From NCBI RefSeq assembly GCF_905220565.1, contig NC_059423.1, positions 6,568,001-6,632,000 of the forward strand: a stretch of 64,000 nucleotides of DNA, read 5' to 3'. This document shows positions 10,065-20,805 of the stretch, one piece after another. A program made the position numbers and the translations under genes. Position 1 is the stretch's first letter. Every line of letters begins with the position of its first letter. The DNA is from Melitaea cinxia (taxonomy: Eukaryota > Arthropoda > Insecta > Lepidoptera > Nymphalidae). Below the pieces are notes generated by a model that saw nothing but the letters and a program-made list of their open reading frames with translations, had not been told where the DNA came from and made no database searches.

Positions 10065-10300
10065 TATTGCCGTAGCTTATAGACGCCTGGAACACCAGAA
10101 GCATCGCAAGCACGTTGCCGATCCAATCCCCTATGTGATACCCCAGGTGACCTGGTCACCTTACTCATCAACAGGAACACAACAATACTTGAAGCAGTTT
10201 TATTTAGCTGTGATCTTCTGTAAGGGTGCGGTACTTCCCCAGATCAGCTGTTCCAGTATTTGTGCAGAATACATCCTGCTGTGCACTACTTCAATAAGAT
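10065..10300 (-). repeat. S3 short repeat copy
   Basis: Reverse orientation of the family with ACCTCGACCTTACAGAAGATC, CAGCTAAATAATACTG and CTACGGTAATCGCTTACC. The 3' part is truncated. S3 is present at least ten times in this window. Confidence 0.75.
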
Positions 10301-10424
10301 TTTTTTTTTTAACTCACAGTCAAGTTTGTCTTCAAAATTAGAAAATATCGTGAGAAGATAATTCTGTTTCTGACCAAATTCTGAGACATTGATTGAAGTG
10401 GAAGCCATCAAAATAACCACAGAA

Positions 10425-10775
10425 TACATCATCATCATCATTCCAGCCTATTGCAGTCCACTGCTGGACATAGGCCTCCACAAGTTCGCGCCAAAAATGC
10501 GTGAACTCATGTGTGTTGCCCATAGTCACCACGCTGGGCAGGCGGGTTGGTGACCGCAGGACTGACTTTGTCGCACCTAAGACGCTACTGCCCGTGTTCG
10601 GCCAGTGTGTTTCAAAGCCAGCGGTTAGATGGTAATCCCGCCATCGGTCGGCTTCTCAAGTTCCAAGGTGGTAGTGGATCCTTGTTATCCTTTAGTCGTC
10701 TCTTACGACACCCACGGGAAGAGAGGCGTGCCTATATTCTTTGGTGCCGTAGCCACACAGCACCACAGAACACAA
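10425..10775 (-). repeat. S2 short repeat copy, near full length
   Basis: The RTE-type tail is at the left (CAGTCCACTGCTGGACATAG), then the S2 body (CACCACGCTGGGCAGGCGGG, TCCAAGGTGGTAGTGG, CGACACCCACGGGAAGAGAG, GCCGTAGCCACACAGCA). An ATC microsatellite at 10428-10440 is the tail repeat. Confidence 0.85.
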
Positions 10776-10917
10776 GAAGATATAATCTACCTTATCATAT
10801 ATCCTGTTGTGTCCTACCTCATTAGTATATATAAGAAAGAGAGAACCATACCCGAGGAAGTCGCGCGACTCGATTGAGTCCCATGACATGTTCCGCGGGT
10901 GTAAGCGGCAGCGTCAC

Positions 10918-10967
10918 CTGGCGGCCGGGTGCATCGCGTCCTCTTGATCGCACACCTTGGAAACTTC
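10918..10967 (-). CDS. RAPSN-like: Rapsyn-like, possible exon 1 of those seen
   Basis: 50 nt with acceptor TCTCTTTACCGCAG and donor GCCGCCAG before GTGACG, encoding EVSKVCDQEDAMHPAA and a split Ser codon that joins the next exon in phase. A second donor at 10852 would keep a different frame open (containing LPLTPAEHVMGLNRVARLP), so the exon end is ambiguous. An internal ATG (Met-His-Pro) is a possible start; otherwise the start lies further upstream. The acceptor is part of a diverged tandem repeat (10960-11130). Confidence 0.4.
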
Positions 10968-11130
10968 CTGCGGTAAAGAGAGATAGATGATAGATACATG
11001 TTGTAACTTGTCTATCTTACACTAGTGATACTTGTTACGGTAGAAAGAGATAGAGAAGTTTATATGTAATAGTTTTCTATAATGCACATTGTGAACTTCC
11101 TACGATAGAAAGAGACAGAACATCAGTTTA
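10960..11130. repeat. Diverged tandem repeat, about 65 bp, three units
   Basis: AACTTCCTGCGGTAAAGAGAG, TACTTGTTACGGTAGAAAGAG and AACTTCCTACGATAGAAAGAG recur at about 65-bp spacing (10962, 11029, 11094). Read on the minus strand, two of the three end in an acceptor-like pyrimidine tract plus AG; the first is the acceptor of the proposed rapsyn exon 10918-10967. Confidence 0.7.
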
Positions 11131-11227
11131 CTTAGCTATAATAATAGTCATTAAAATAAATATAATAGGTTGACAATTTTTTATTTTGTAAAAGAGTAGG
11201 TTAGTATCCAAAAGACTGAAAAACTAA

Positions 11228-11396
11228 TCTTTAATATATAAAATTCTCGTGCTGCGTTGTTTGTTGCCAAACTCCTCCGAAACGGGTGGAGCGAACTTTT
11301 ATGAATTTTTGTGTGCGTATTGGGTAGGTCTGAGAATCGGCCAACATCTATTTTTATACCCCTATGGTAAAACAAAGTTTGCTGGGTCAGCTAGTT
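11228..11396 (+). mobile_element. Helitron-like copy, type H1
   Basis: It starts AATATATAAAATTCTCGTG, then AACTCCTCCGAAACGGG, TTGGGTAGGTCTGAGAATCG and ends GTTTGCTGGGTCAGCTAG. The CTAG end fits Helitrons; no coding capacity. Confidence 0.6.
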
Positions 11397-11829
11397 ATTA
11401 TCTATACAAATAATATTTAAAATAAAATTAGGTAAAAAAAAACCTATCTCATCTACCCTCAAAATGCCCTTAAATTATAAAGCTGTGAGTTTGTTTTTAG
11501 GAGAGATGTCAGAGACTGGAAAAATTCTTACACTGCTGGATATCCCATTTATCGAGTAATTATTATGAATAACTCAAACTCTAAGGAGCTATAACATAAT
11601 ATTATATAGCCTAGTAAACAATACATTAATGTAATACTATATATAGCACTAACGGGCTGTTTCATTTTTTGCAACCATTGAGCAATTGAGATTTATACCA
11701 CAATTTTTTGTAAATAGTTAGTTTTAAAACTTTGTAATAAATAAAACATAAATATGGAAAGTATTATAAAATTGAAAAATAAATTATGTCATCATATTTT
11801 AATCAACTTCAAAAAAAGAAAGAGGTTGT

Positions 11830-11995
11830 TTTCTAATGTTTACGCGAATTTCACTCATTATAATGAAACAACTTTTTAGGATTTTATCGCGGTAGGATAT
11901 CCTCCCATGGCCGTGGTTGCTGTAAGGTGTCCGAAATGTTGGGCATTTAAAAAACTTAATAAACCTCGATAAAAATCCGAAAAAGTTGTTTCATT
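11830..11995. mobile_element. Fold-back element F1
   Basis: The left end has TTACGCGAATTTCACTCATT and ATAATGAAACAACTTTTT; the right end has the complement GAAAAAGTTGTTTCATTATA. The core carries CCATGGCCGTGGTTGCTGTA. Other copies: 33240-33600 and 54095-54320. Confidence 0.75.
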
Positions 11996-11999
11996 ATAA

Positions 12000-12620
12000 A
12001 AAGAACGAGGTTATCAATTCGACTGCTTTTTTTTTCATGTGTGTAGTAGGTACCTTATAACTTTTTACTGAGTTCACCGATTATGATGATTCTTTATTCG
12101 AAAGCTGGTGCTTATCGTGTGGTCACATTTAAATTTGGCCAAGATCTGACGAATACTTTTTGAGTTATACTGAATAATGCGTATTTATTTGATTATTTTT
12201 TTCGACTACCCACATATCATTATTTGTAGCAGTTAATTGGAGTCGTTTCCTTTTCTTTTGCGAGCAAATAATTTTATTAAATAACCAGTTATTAGATACT
12301 CACCAAATTCAAGCAGCTTTGTGAAAACAAAAACCGTTTTTAATCATCTCGAAAGCTCTGTCGTCCATTGTCTAAGCTATCATTATCTGTGGAAAAAAAA
12401 TCTAAAATAAATGATATAATAAACTAGCTATCCCGACGAACTTTGTGCCGCCTCTTTTAACCGATTTTAAATTAAGGAAGAGGTTCCCAAATCAATTGTA
12501 ATGTCGTAATTTTTTAAGTTACCTCATAAATTTTTACTGCGTGTATCGATTTCTACTTTTTATTCTAAGGGTGGTGCTTGTCACGTGGTCCCATTTAAAT
12601 TTGAACGGGATTCGGTGTAA
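12000..12620 (+). repeat. Two diverged ACCGACTTC-family pieces
   Basis: 12000-12275 keeps ACTTTTTACTGAGTTCACCG, GTGGTCACATTTAAATTTGG and TTTTGCGAGCAAATAATT; 12455-12620 keeps TTTTAACCGATTTTAAATTA and GTCCCATTTAAATTTG. Between them is a Helitron-like CTAG remnant (12424). Confidence 0.65.
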
Positions 12621-12949
12621 ATTGATATGATGAAATGAAGGGATTATTTTTACTATACACCAATTAAATTAAAATTTAAAAAATACAGACATTATATTTA
12701 ATGTCAAAATTACATCATTTTTGAAAAATACTGGTAGGTACTCTTTAAACTGCTGGATCGATTATTACTAAACAGCTAAGAATAACAAGGAACTAGCTTT
12801 AACGTACAAAAATCGCATCAAAATCGATCAATCCTTTAGGCTGCTGCCTATATAAATGCGAAAGTTTCTTAGAATTCGTGGATATTTGAACTATTTCACG
12901 CAAAAACTACAGAACTGATGTAGTGAAACTTAGTAGGTATGTATGTATA

Positions 12950-13163
12950 TTTTTCTAATATATAAAATTCTCGTGTCAATGTCATGGTGTTAAACATTGA
13001 ACTCCCCCGAAACGGCTCGACCGATTTTAATAAAGTTTTATGGGCATATCGGGTAGGTCTGAGAATCGGCCAAAATCTATTTTTCATACCCCTAAGTTAT
13101 AAGGGGGGGGATTAAGCGGGTTAATAACATATATGGCAAAGAAACGTTTGCGGGTCAGCTAGT
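12950..13163 (+). mobile_element. Helitron-like copy, type H1
   Basis: The copy reads ATATATAAAATTCTCGTG, CCCCCGAAACGGCTCGACCG, GGGTAGGTCTGAGAATCGG, TTAATAACATATATGGCAAA, then CGTTTGCGGGTCAGCTAG. A (TA)n run follows. Confidence 0.65.
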
Positions 13164-13199
13164 ATATATATATATATATATATATATAATTCATGTGTT

Positions 13200-13830
13200 A
13201 CTTTTAATAATAATAATAAACCACTTTATTGCAACTAAAGATAGTATACATAGCAAACCTTAATTCTAGACACATATAGTGCAGTGGGCGATCTTATCAC
13301 TAAATAGCGATCTCTTTCAGATTACCCAACAGAAAAAAGCTAGCAGTGTAACGGGCTTGCGCAATAGTAATAACGTTTAATCAGAATACATATATAAATT
13401 CTACAAACATACATACATATATACACATGCAACTAAAATACAATAAATAAATAAATAAATCATATAAATTTATATATATTTATATACACACATACATACA
13501 TATACACAAACACGGGTACATAAATACATACATACAAACACATACATATATATACATATACACAAAAACAAACATGTAAATACACATACATAAGCCAATG
13601 AATAAACGTACGCGTTAGAGAGATGGGTACAAACAGTGAAAATAAGTATGCATAGACATGCTATTTAAGTCATAGTGAGGTAGAAATGCTTCACGCGGTT
13701 TTTAAAGACAAAGATAGAAGGAGACTGACGAATTACTGATGGTAGTGCATTCCACAGTTTAACAGCCTTTAACGTAAAAGATTTAGAATACGAACTCGAG
13801 TTGTGAATTGGCACACTCAATTTGTTACAT
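13200..13830 (-). mobile_element. LINE C family, 3' fragment
   Basis: The minus strand encodes SFTLKAVKLWNALPSVIR and FKNRVKHFYLTMT before a stop, close to the C-terminus of the LINE at 14205-17987. The 3' UTR follows with ACATAC/GTATGT repeats, the family hairpin (ATCGCT-ATTT-AGTGAT), CAATAAAGTGG and a (TTA)n tail at 13207-13222. Confidence 0.85.
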
Positions 13831-13844
13831 TGTTAGTTATCATA

Positions 13845-14034
13845 TCAATTTGTTACATTGTTAGTTATCATACTCCTCCGAAACCCCTGGACAGATTTTT
13901 ACGAAATTTTGTGTATTGGGTAGCTCTGAGAATCAGGCAACATCTATTTTTCATACCCCTAAGTTATGGGGGGGAGGGATAAAGGGGGGTTAATAACATA
14001 TATGGCAAAACAACGTTTGTGGGCTCAGCTAGAT
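13845..14034 (+). mobile_element. Helitron-like copy, type H1, 5'-degraded
   Basis: It has ACTCCTCCGAAACCCCTGG, TTGGGTAGCTCTGAGAATC, TTAATAACATATATGGCAAA and ends GGGCTCAGCTAG. The start is replaced by a local duplication of CAATTTGTTACATTGTTAG. Confidence 0.6.
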
Positions 14035-14503
14035 AATGTATAGGATACATTACACACTATTTTCAATTTTAAGTAATTTAACTTGTTATGATGTACGATT
14101 TCTTTCGAATGTATATTTTTATTTTTATTTTTTATTTTCTCAATGTTTACCATATTTTTTTATTTTTTTTTATTTTTTGTTAGTATAATTTATTTTTTAT
14201 ATTCGAGTCAGTAAGTTGTTGTGTGTGTGCAATTGTTTTAAATTTGCTTCGTTAATAGTTTCTTCGTTCAGCTGGCAGATTGGGAATATGTAATGATTAG
14301 TGTAGTGTTACTTATATTATTACTAAAGTATATATTATTCATATTGTATATTTTATATATTGTGTATATTATATTTTTGTATTATTTATTATATTTATAT
14401 ATATATTTTCTTTTATCGCATATCATTATTATATATATATTTATTATTTTATTTTTTTAAAATAATAATAATTATTATTATTGTTATTTATATATTTTGT
14501 TAA

Positions 14504-17456
14504 ATGTCGTCCCACAATAATAGTATAGACAGTGAATTATTCTTATCTCTATCTTCAAGCAATTCTTCTAGTAGTGATGATAGTTTTTGCAGCTCATCAA
14601 ATCAACCACTTAATGTTACTCTCGACTCATATTTCTCGGACTGTAAACAACATTTTAACGTCGTACATATCAATGCACAAAGTATTCCGGCACATTATCC
14701 CGATATGCTTGCGTTGTTTGATTCCACTAAAATTCATGCAATTATGGTATCTGAAACCTGGCTTAAACCTTTTTTACCTTCCACTTCTTTTTCCCTTCCA
14801 GGCTTTCAATTAATTCGCAATGATCGCACCGGTAAGGGGGGTGGAGGCGTAGCTATTTATCTCCGTTCCTATATTCCTTTTTCTATAATCAGCTCGTCCA
14901 GCCAGCCTCCTCCTGTGGATTCTGCAGAACATTTACTAATTGAAGTGACTATGTCCCATACAAAAATCCTTCTTGGAGTCTTCTATAACCCATCACTTCT
15001 CGTAAACTATTTTCAAACCTTTGAATCGACTTTAGAAAAATTTTCTACAGCTTATGACCATACAATAATTATGGGTGACTTTAACACCTGTTTATTCAAA
15101 GACGATACTCGTAGTAAACGTTTGTTATCTGCGGTTGAATCTTGCAACATGCATATCTTGCCACTAGCAGCCACCCATAATTTTCCAAATTCCATGCCAT
15201 CACTTTTGGATTTGATCATGGTTTCTTCATTAGATCGTGTTTATAGGTTTGGTCAGTGTCCTGCTGATACCTTCTCTTATCACGATCTTATCTTTCTTTC
15301 CTACAAAGTTCGTCCCGTCAAGGCAAAGTCGAAAATACTTTTGCAGCGTAGTCTTGGTGGAATGGATAGTAACTGTCTCTGTGATGATGCTCGTCAGGTT
15401 GATTGGTCGGTAGTCGCTGAAGCTACTTCAGTTAATAATAAGATCGATATTTTTAATTCACTTTTGATTAAATTGTATGATAAACATGCGCCTGTAAGAC
15501 CAGTTAAAATGAAACACCTTCCTGCACCATGGTTAACCGATAACATAAGAGCACTAATTGCAAAAAAGAGCTTCTACAAAAATCGTTATAAATGTCAACC
15601 AACTGAGGATAACCGTAAAAAATACATCAGGATCAGAAATCGCTGCAATACATTGTGTAGAGATGCACAGAGACGCCACATTCATAAATCAGTCGAAAAC
15701 GGCGACCCAGCGAAAACATGGAAGTTTCTGAAAACAATTGGAATTGGCAAAACATCTCATAGTACTCCTTTAAGTAACGTGGATATTGAACGCCTCAATC
15801 AACATTTTTCAGCTGCTAACGTTATGGATAGCGTTAAAATCAACTAGTAACACTCTTTCTCATTGCCAAATTCCAGACTATCCTCCGTTTATTTTTAATC
15901 AAATCACTGATTGTGATGTTAAGAAGAGCATTTTGTCTATTGCTTCTAATGCCGTCGGTGCTGATAACGTTAGCCGTGCTATGATTGTTCCTATAATCAA
16001 TATTGTCACTCCTATTTTGACCCATATCCTAAACCATTCCATTTTTAACTGTGAATTTCCTGACGCATAGAAGCAAGCTCAAATTATCCCACTGCCTAAA
16101 AAACCTAATGCTTCCATGTATACTGACTTTCGTCCTATCTCCATTTTACCGTTCCTTTCTAAAGTTTTAGAAAAAATAGTGCATAACCAGCTTAGTCTCT
16201 TCCTAAATAAATTCAATATCCTTAACCCTCTACAATCCGGTTTCCGTTCCGGTCATAGTACAATGTCAGCTCTGGTGAAGGTAACCGATGACATACGATG
16301 GGGTATGGATAATAAGCGCCTAACGGTACTCACTTTACTTGACTTCAGTAATGCTTTTAATACCGTTGACTTTGACTTACTGTTAGGTATGCTGCGCTCT
16401 CTTAACATATCTCCAGCAGTGGTTGATTGGTTTCGAAGTTATCTTAAAGGGCGCCGGCAACGCATTCGTATTGAAGAGACTTTCTCTTCGTGGTGTGATG
16501 TAATGGCCGGTGTACCCCAGGGTGGTGTATTGTCTCCTTTACTTTTTTCATTGTATATTAATTCAATAACTTCCAACATAACTTCTCTCTCACACATGTA
16601 TGCAGACGATGTACAAATTTATCTTCAGTCTTCTCTTGAGGGGCTACCTACAGCTGTCTCTGTTATCAATAAGGACTTGGAAATTATTTGTGACTGGAGC
16701 AAGATGTACGGCCTCACAGTAAATCCTGCTAAGTCTCAGGCTATTGTAGTTGGCAGCCAGAATCTGATTTCTAGAATCGATTGGGTGGAATTACCGAAGC
16801 TAAAATTCAACGGAACCGTCATACCATATAGCAAGAATGTAAAAAACCTCGGTTTATACATAGACTCCACGTTATCGTGGACCTATCACATTAAAGAATT
16901 AAGCCGAAAAACTATAGCATCACTAAAATCTCTTCAGAGGTTGCGTTATTTTCTGCCAATTCCTACCAAAATTATGCTAGCCCAATCTCTAATCCTATCC
17001 ATTCTCGACTATGCCGACGCAAGCTATCTCAATTTAACCGAAGAACAAATGAATAAACTTGAGCGACTTCAAAACATCGCCATACGTTTCATATTTGGTT
17101 TGCGCAAATATGATCACGTCTCCGAATTTCGTTCAAGGCTCAAATGGTTACCTATTCGTCTTCGCCGGAATCTGCATGTTCTCTCGCTATTGTACTGTGT
17201 GTTATTCCACAAAAATGCACCAATCTACCTCAAAGATAAATTTGAATTTCTTGGAACTCACAATAAAACTCTTCGTTCAGCAGAAAACCTGACACTAAGG
17301 GTTCCTGTGCACAACACCAAATTTTACAAATTGTCTTTTTCTGTACAGGCAGTCCAATTATGGAATGCGTTGCCACTCAACATCAAAAAAGCACAATCAC
17401 TTATCTCCTTTAAAAAGTTAGTTAAAGCCTACTATCTCACTATGATTAATTAATCA
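14504..17456 (+). pseudogene. LINE C endonuclease-reverse transcriptase ORF (one frameshift, one stop)
   Basis: From ATG 14504 a Ser-rich leader is followed by an apurinic-type endonuclease (NAQSIPAH, SETWL, GGGGVAIYLR, IIMGDFNT, LLDLIMVSS, SYHDLIFL) up to a stop at 15845-15847. The frame then shifts (between about 15820 and 15848) and continues through an in-frame TAG at 16068-16070 into RT: FRPISILPFLSKVLEKIV, GFRSGHST, LLDFSNAFNTVD, AGVPQGGVLSPLLF, catalytic MYADDVQIY, and the C-terminus AVQLWNALPLNIKKA. About 980 codons in all. Only two lesions suggest a fairly recent loss of activity. ORF1 is absent, as in many CR1-group copies, or never existed. Confidence 0.85.
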
Positions 17457-17534
17457 GTTTAGCTTTTTCCAATTTGCATCACTTTTACTTATTTTATCTT
17501 CTATTTCTATTAACTTTGTTAAATTGTGACGACA

Positions 17535-17650
17535 TGTTATGTATGTATGTATGTATGTATGTATGTATATATGTATGGATGTATGTATGCATGTATGTAT
17601 GTATGTATGTATGTATGTATGTATGTATGTATGTATGTATGTATATATGT
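17535..17650 (+). repeat. (ATGT)n microsatellite in the LINE C 3' UTR
   Basis: About 28 tetranucleotides, slightly interrupted. The tract also exists, in complement, in the related 3' UTR at 13395-13575, so it belongs to the element rather than to the locus. Confidence 0.95.
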
Positions 17651-17871
17651 ATATGTGTTTGCATGTAAGTACGTATGCTTTGTATGTATGTAGATATTTT
17701 ATGTATATATGTCTATGTATGAAGTATTTTTTTTTTTTCTATATTTTTTGAGTAGGGAACGAAAATGCATCATGTTTGCATGCATAATGTTGAATTTACA
17801 AATTATACAGATAATTGCGCTGCTACCTTTTCAATGCATATTATCCTATATCTAAAGGTTGTCTGGAAGAG

Positions 17872-17887
17872 ATCGCTACTAAGCGAT
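17872..17887 (+). other. Conserved 3'-UTR hairpin of LINE C
   Basis: ATCGCT-ACTA-AGCGAT lies between CTGGAAGAG and AAGACCGCC. Four other family members keep the stem with one compensatory pair change and two G-U pairs. Probably an RNA signal for the element's RT. Confidence 0.8.
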
Positions 17888-17999
17888 AAGACCGCCTTTG
17901 TACATTACTATCTCTATGTGTAAATAACTGTTTTATGTAATGTTTTTTTTCCGAGTGGTGTGCAATAAAGTATATTCTATCTATCTATTTTATATTCTC

Positions 18000-18400
18000 A
18001 ATGAAAACATTTCTCGTAGGCTTAGTACTTTACTACTTATTACTTTTCAAAAGTTTCACTTATGAACTGTGAATTGCACACAACACTTATTTATTCTGAC
18101 ATACGGGATTGAAAATAACGCGGTGCAAGTCGCAGCTAGTAATGCCTAATTAAAGTGTATTTATTGCTATCAACCAATTTAAAATTGTATTGTATTGAGC
18201 CTTCCTTACAATAAAATATATGATTTAAATTTAACATTTTTTGATATCGCAAAATTTTCTTATGCAATTAAGAGCCATTTTTTTTGTTAAATAAATTTAA
18301 AATCTATAAGTACATATAAAATAGTCTTAGTCTTTTTGTTTTTAAATATTATACAATTAACCATGTTTTAGGACATCCCGAGTAGAATTTTATTTCGTGT
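18000..18400. other. AT-rich intergenic stretch
   Basis: No gene or repeat recognised. Confidence 0.5.
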
Positions 18401-19110
18401 TCCTCAGAAGGACCGGACCGGATAGGGTATGTAATGCAGAAGATTTCTCTGACCCTGATCAGGATGAGATGAGATTTCCTGATCGGGTCCAGATCAATCA
18501 TCTGCGTTACATACCTTGCCTGGTCCGGGTTGAGTATGCTCGTTCCAGTCTTTTTAAAAAATAAGAATGTATATTCTTGAAAAAATTGTTTAATAAAAAA
18601 AAGTGAATTGATATTATAAATATGTTACTTAAAATAATTTAATTTAGTTTATTTTTTCCAATGTATTATTTATTTTTGTTTTTACTTTAAAATATCAATT
18701 ATTGTTATTTATTTCATTAGTTAATTATTTATTAAATTTTATTTATTAACTTGTATTAATTAACTACGAATTAACTCCTTCCTACTACTTACGACGCTCC
18801 ACTGTTTAGTAATAGATTCCCTGCTAGACTGTCCTGATAACTGTATATATACTAAGTGCGCTTAAAAACATCGATAGCGTGATTCAGGCTCAGTTCGCGT
18901 AATTTCTTTCAGGCTATACTGATCTGGACAAGACCTGGTCCTGATGCAGTTATGCCTTACCATACTTGATTATATTTTACAGCAGCCTATCCTTATCTGG
19001 ACCAGACCTGGTCCTGATAGAGTTTGCCGGATCTGGCATACCTTTCTGGCATTCTATCCTGATCCGGTCCAGATACATGATCTGGTTGAGCCTGATCTTT
19101 TTTCTAGTCG
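18400..19110. repeat. Two GC-richer blocks of palindromic GGTCCAG-type motifs
   Basis: Block 1 (18400-18555) and block 2 (18895-19110) flank an AT-rich core. CTGGACAAGACCTGGTCCTGAT-like 22-mers recur at 18923 and 18997; GATCCGGTCCAGAT and GATCGGGTCCAGAT occur at 19058 and 18480. Block 1 also forms an imperfect 34-bp inverted repeat (GGTATGTAATGCAGA against its near complement at 18500-18535). No protein and no known family recognised. Confidence 0.7.
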
Positions 19111-20450
19111 GGATGTTATCCGTACAGTCTACTCGTATTAATTTTTTTTTTAATTTATTCAACAGGATAATAAGTGTATTAATGTATTTAATTAACAGAG
19201 ATTTCCTCTTTTCAATAAAAAAAAGATTGTATAAAATTAATGAAAAAAAATAATAATAAAGAATGTAAGTAAAAAATAGAAAATATAATTACATGATGTA
19301 AATATTTATCCACGGACTTTTTTAGACTAGTAGGTAAAATTAATTAAATAACTCACAAATTTATATGAAAATTACATTATTAAATTAATAACACGTGAAT
19401 TAAAAACCAAATTGTTGATAAGTATGAAAAAAAAGTTAAAAAATCCCCCAGTTCACATGACCTAGGTCACCCGTATATATAATAGGCAAATGTCATTTCA
19501 GGAAATTAGGTCAACGCGAATTCTATTAAAAATAATATAAAAAACATACGACTATAATACAAAATAATAATCCATCAAAACCTCCCTGGTTCGAAAGAAA
19601 TTTGACGGAAAAATATATATAAGTAACTATATATTTTTTAATTTTGTTTTTTTAATGATTCGAATTAAATCGAACGCGTCTTAATTAAAAAAAAATTTAA
19701 AACATTTTTAATTTTATAATATTTAAAAATAGGTTGGATAGATTAAAATAAAAAAGGTTACGAAAAATCGTTACTCACATCTAGTCCAACGAAAGGAGGT
19801 TGTATATGTTGATTTTTTTTCACAGATTCATTTGTTTTTGTTACAATGACACTTAAATTTTACATTTCATAGGTTAATGTGTTAAATAGGTTTGTTTTTC
19901 ACTATTTTATTGTTAATTTAATGGCACTGGTGTCCTTGCTACGCGATCACACCCCGGCTGATGTTGAATGGAGATTCTGAGACGTGTATGGAGTAGTTTT
20001 CTCTGACTTTGTTTTTTTTTTTATGTGTTTACTATAATTTAGAAAATAAAATAAAATTTATATAGTTATTATCGCATTTAAGTCAAATGTAAAAATAAAA
20101 AATAAGTTTAATAAAAAAATGGTTTTTTAGTTACGACAAAAAATTAAATGCATATCGTTCCACTTCTCTTTATCATATCTTTTCGAAAACAAATAATTAT
20201 AAAAACTGTTTGTTCAATTCCTCATGTATTTTGTACAGATGTTGTTATCTATACTAAATCGAACAACTTGTTTGTTTTAGCGCGTTATTTGAAAGTTATT
20301 TTAAAATTCTTTTTGTGCTCGATAATCAATTTACCAGGGAAGGCTATGGGGCTGTAAAATATTTTAATATATTTTTTCATCAAAGTAGCACGACTAAAAC
20401 CGCAGGGCACAGCTAATCACCTATAAAATAAATTGCTTGTACCTATCAAT
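19110..20450. other. AT-rich intergenic stretch
   Basis: Very AT-rich, with poly-A and poly-T runs; no open frame worth calling and no repeat recognised. Confidence 0.5.
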
Positions 20451-20451
20451 A

Positions 20452-20805
20452 TTGACGCCGCGTTGGCGCAACGGTCACAGCCATGGATTGTACCTGTTGC
20501 GCTGGCGATTGCGGGTTCGATCCCCACACATGACAAACATTTGTATTGGCCATACAGGTGTTTGCCGTGGTCTGGGCGTTTGTGCAGTCCTTGTGGGTCT
20601 CCCCACCGTGCCTCGGAGAGCACGTTAAGCCGTCGGTCCCGGTTGTTATCATATACACCTGATAGCGATCGTTACCCATAGTAGGGAATATATCCGCCAA
20701 CCCGCATTGGAGCAGCGTGGTGGATTAAGCTCTGATCCTTCTCCTACATGGGGAAAGAGGCCTATGCCCAGTAGTGGGATATTACAGGCTGAAGCGTATA
20801 TCAAT
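20452..20805 (+). mobile_element. SINE S1, best copy
   Basis: tRNA-like head with A-box GCGTTGGCGCAACGGT and B-box GCGGGTTCGATCCCC, body with CATACAGGTGTTTGCCGTGG, GAGCACGTTAAGCCGTCGG and GATAGCGATCGTTACCC, and tail CCTTCTCCTACATGGGG, GTGGGATATTACAGGCTGAA. The two boxes are the internal RNA polymerase III promoter expected of a SINE. Confidence 0.9.

Larger units (their letters stand above)
3620..10967 (-). other. RAPSN-like: Rapsyn-like gene, 5' seven exons (gene span)
   Basis: Seven minus-strand exons join without a phase conflict (10918-10967, 9942-10024, 9053-9210, 7171-7322, 6661-6783, 4965-5148, 3620-3820) into 951 nt, 317 codons. The five downstream exons follow vertebrate rapsyn closely along its TPR array: IERGVRLYGQNEQ matches the first helix, AEAYLNLARAHQ and KAMDGFQKALAVAQ later repeats. 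In vertebrates rapsyn is a cytoplasmic scaffold that clusters nicotinic acetylcholine receptors under the muscle membrane through TPRs, a coiled coil and a RING-H2 domain; its insect role is less clear. The last TPRs, coiled coil and RING are not in the window and should lie beyond base 1. The start codon is not certain. The orthologue call is strong for the five downstream exons and tentative for the two most 5' exons. Confidence 0.85.
14205..17987 (+). mobile_element. LINE C: nearly complete non-LTR retrotransposon (CR1/Jockey group)
   Basis: The ten bases TTTTATATTC occur at 14195-14204 and 17988-17997 and define a likely target-site duplication. Inside it the element begins GAGTCAGTAAGTTG, has a 300-bp AT-rich 5' UTR, one long endonuclease-RT frame with two lesions, a 530-bp 3' UTR containing an (ATGT)n tract and a conserved hairpin, CAATAAAGT, and a short (TATC)n tail. 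No gag-like ORF1 is present. Family members: 13200-13830, 27525-27700, 44575-44700 and 49500-49620. Confidence 0.85.

Noticed and set aside
10852..10917. Longer version of the first rapsyn exon ending at 10852 with LPLTPAEHVMGLNRVARLP
   Set aside because: It includes a tempting Met-Gly, but its phase does not fit the next exon at 9942-10024 in the open frame; kept only as an alternative.
17474..17751. Open frames rich in Met-Tyr-Val-Cys
   Set aside because: Translation of the ATGT microsatellite in the LINE C 3' UTR.
19459..19470. TGACCTAGGTCA as a nuclear-receptor element
   Set aside because: An everted palindrome without spacing, single, in random AT-rich DNA; not evidence of regulation.
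20452..20530. tRNA gene
   Set aside because: A- and B-boxes are present but no cloverleaf closes and the SINE body follows; the same holds at 3848, 25700, 33490 and 46740.
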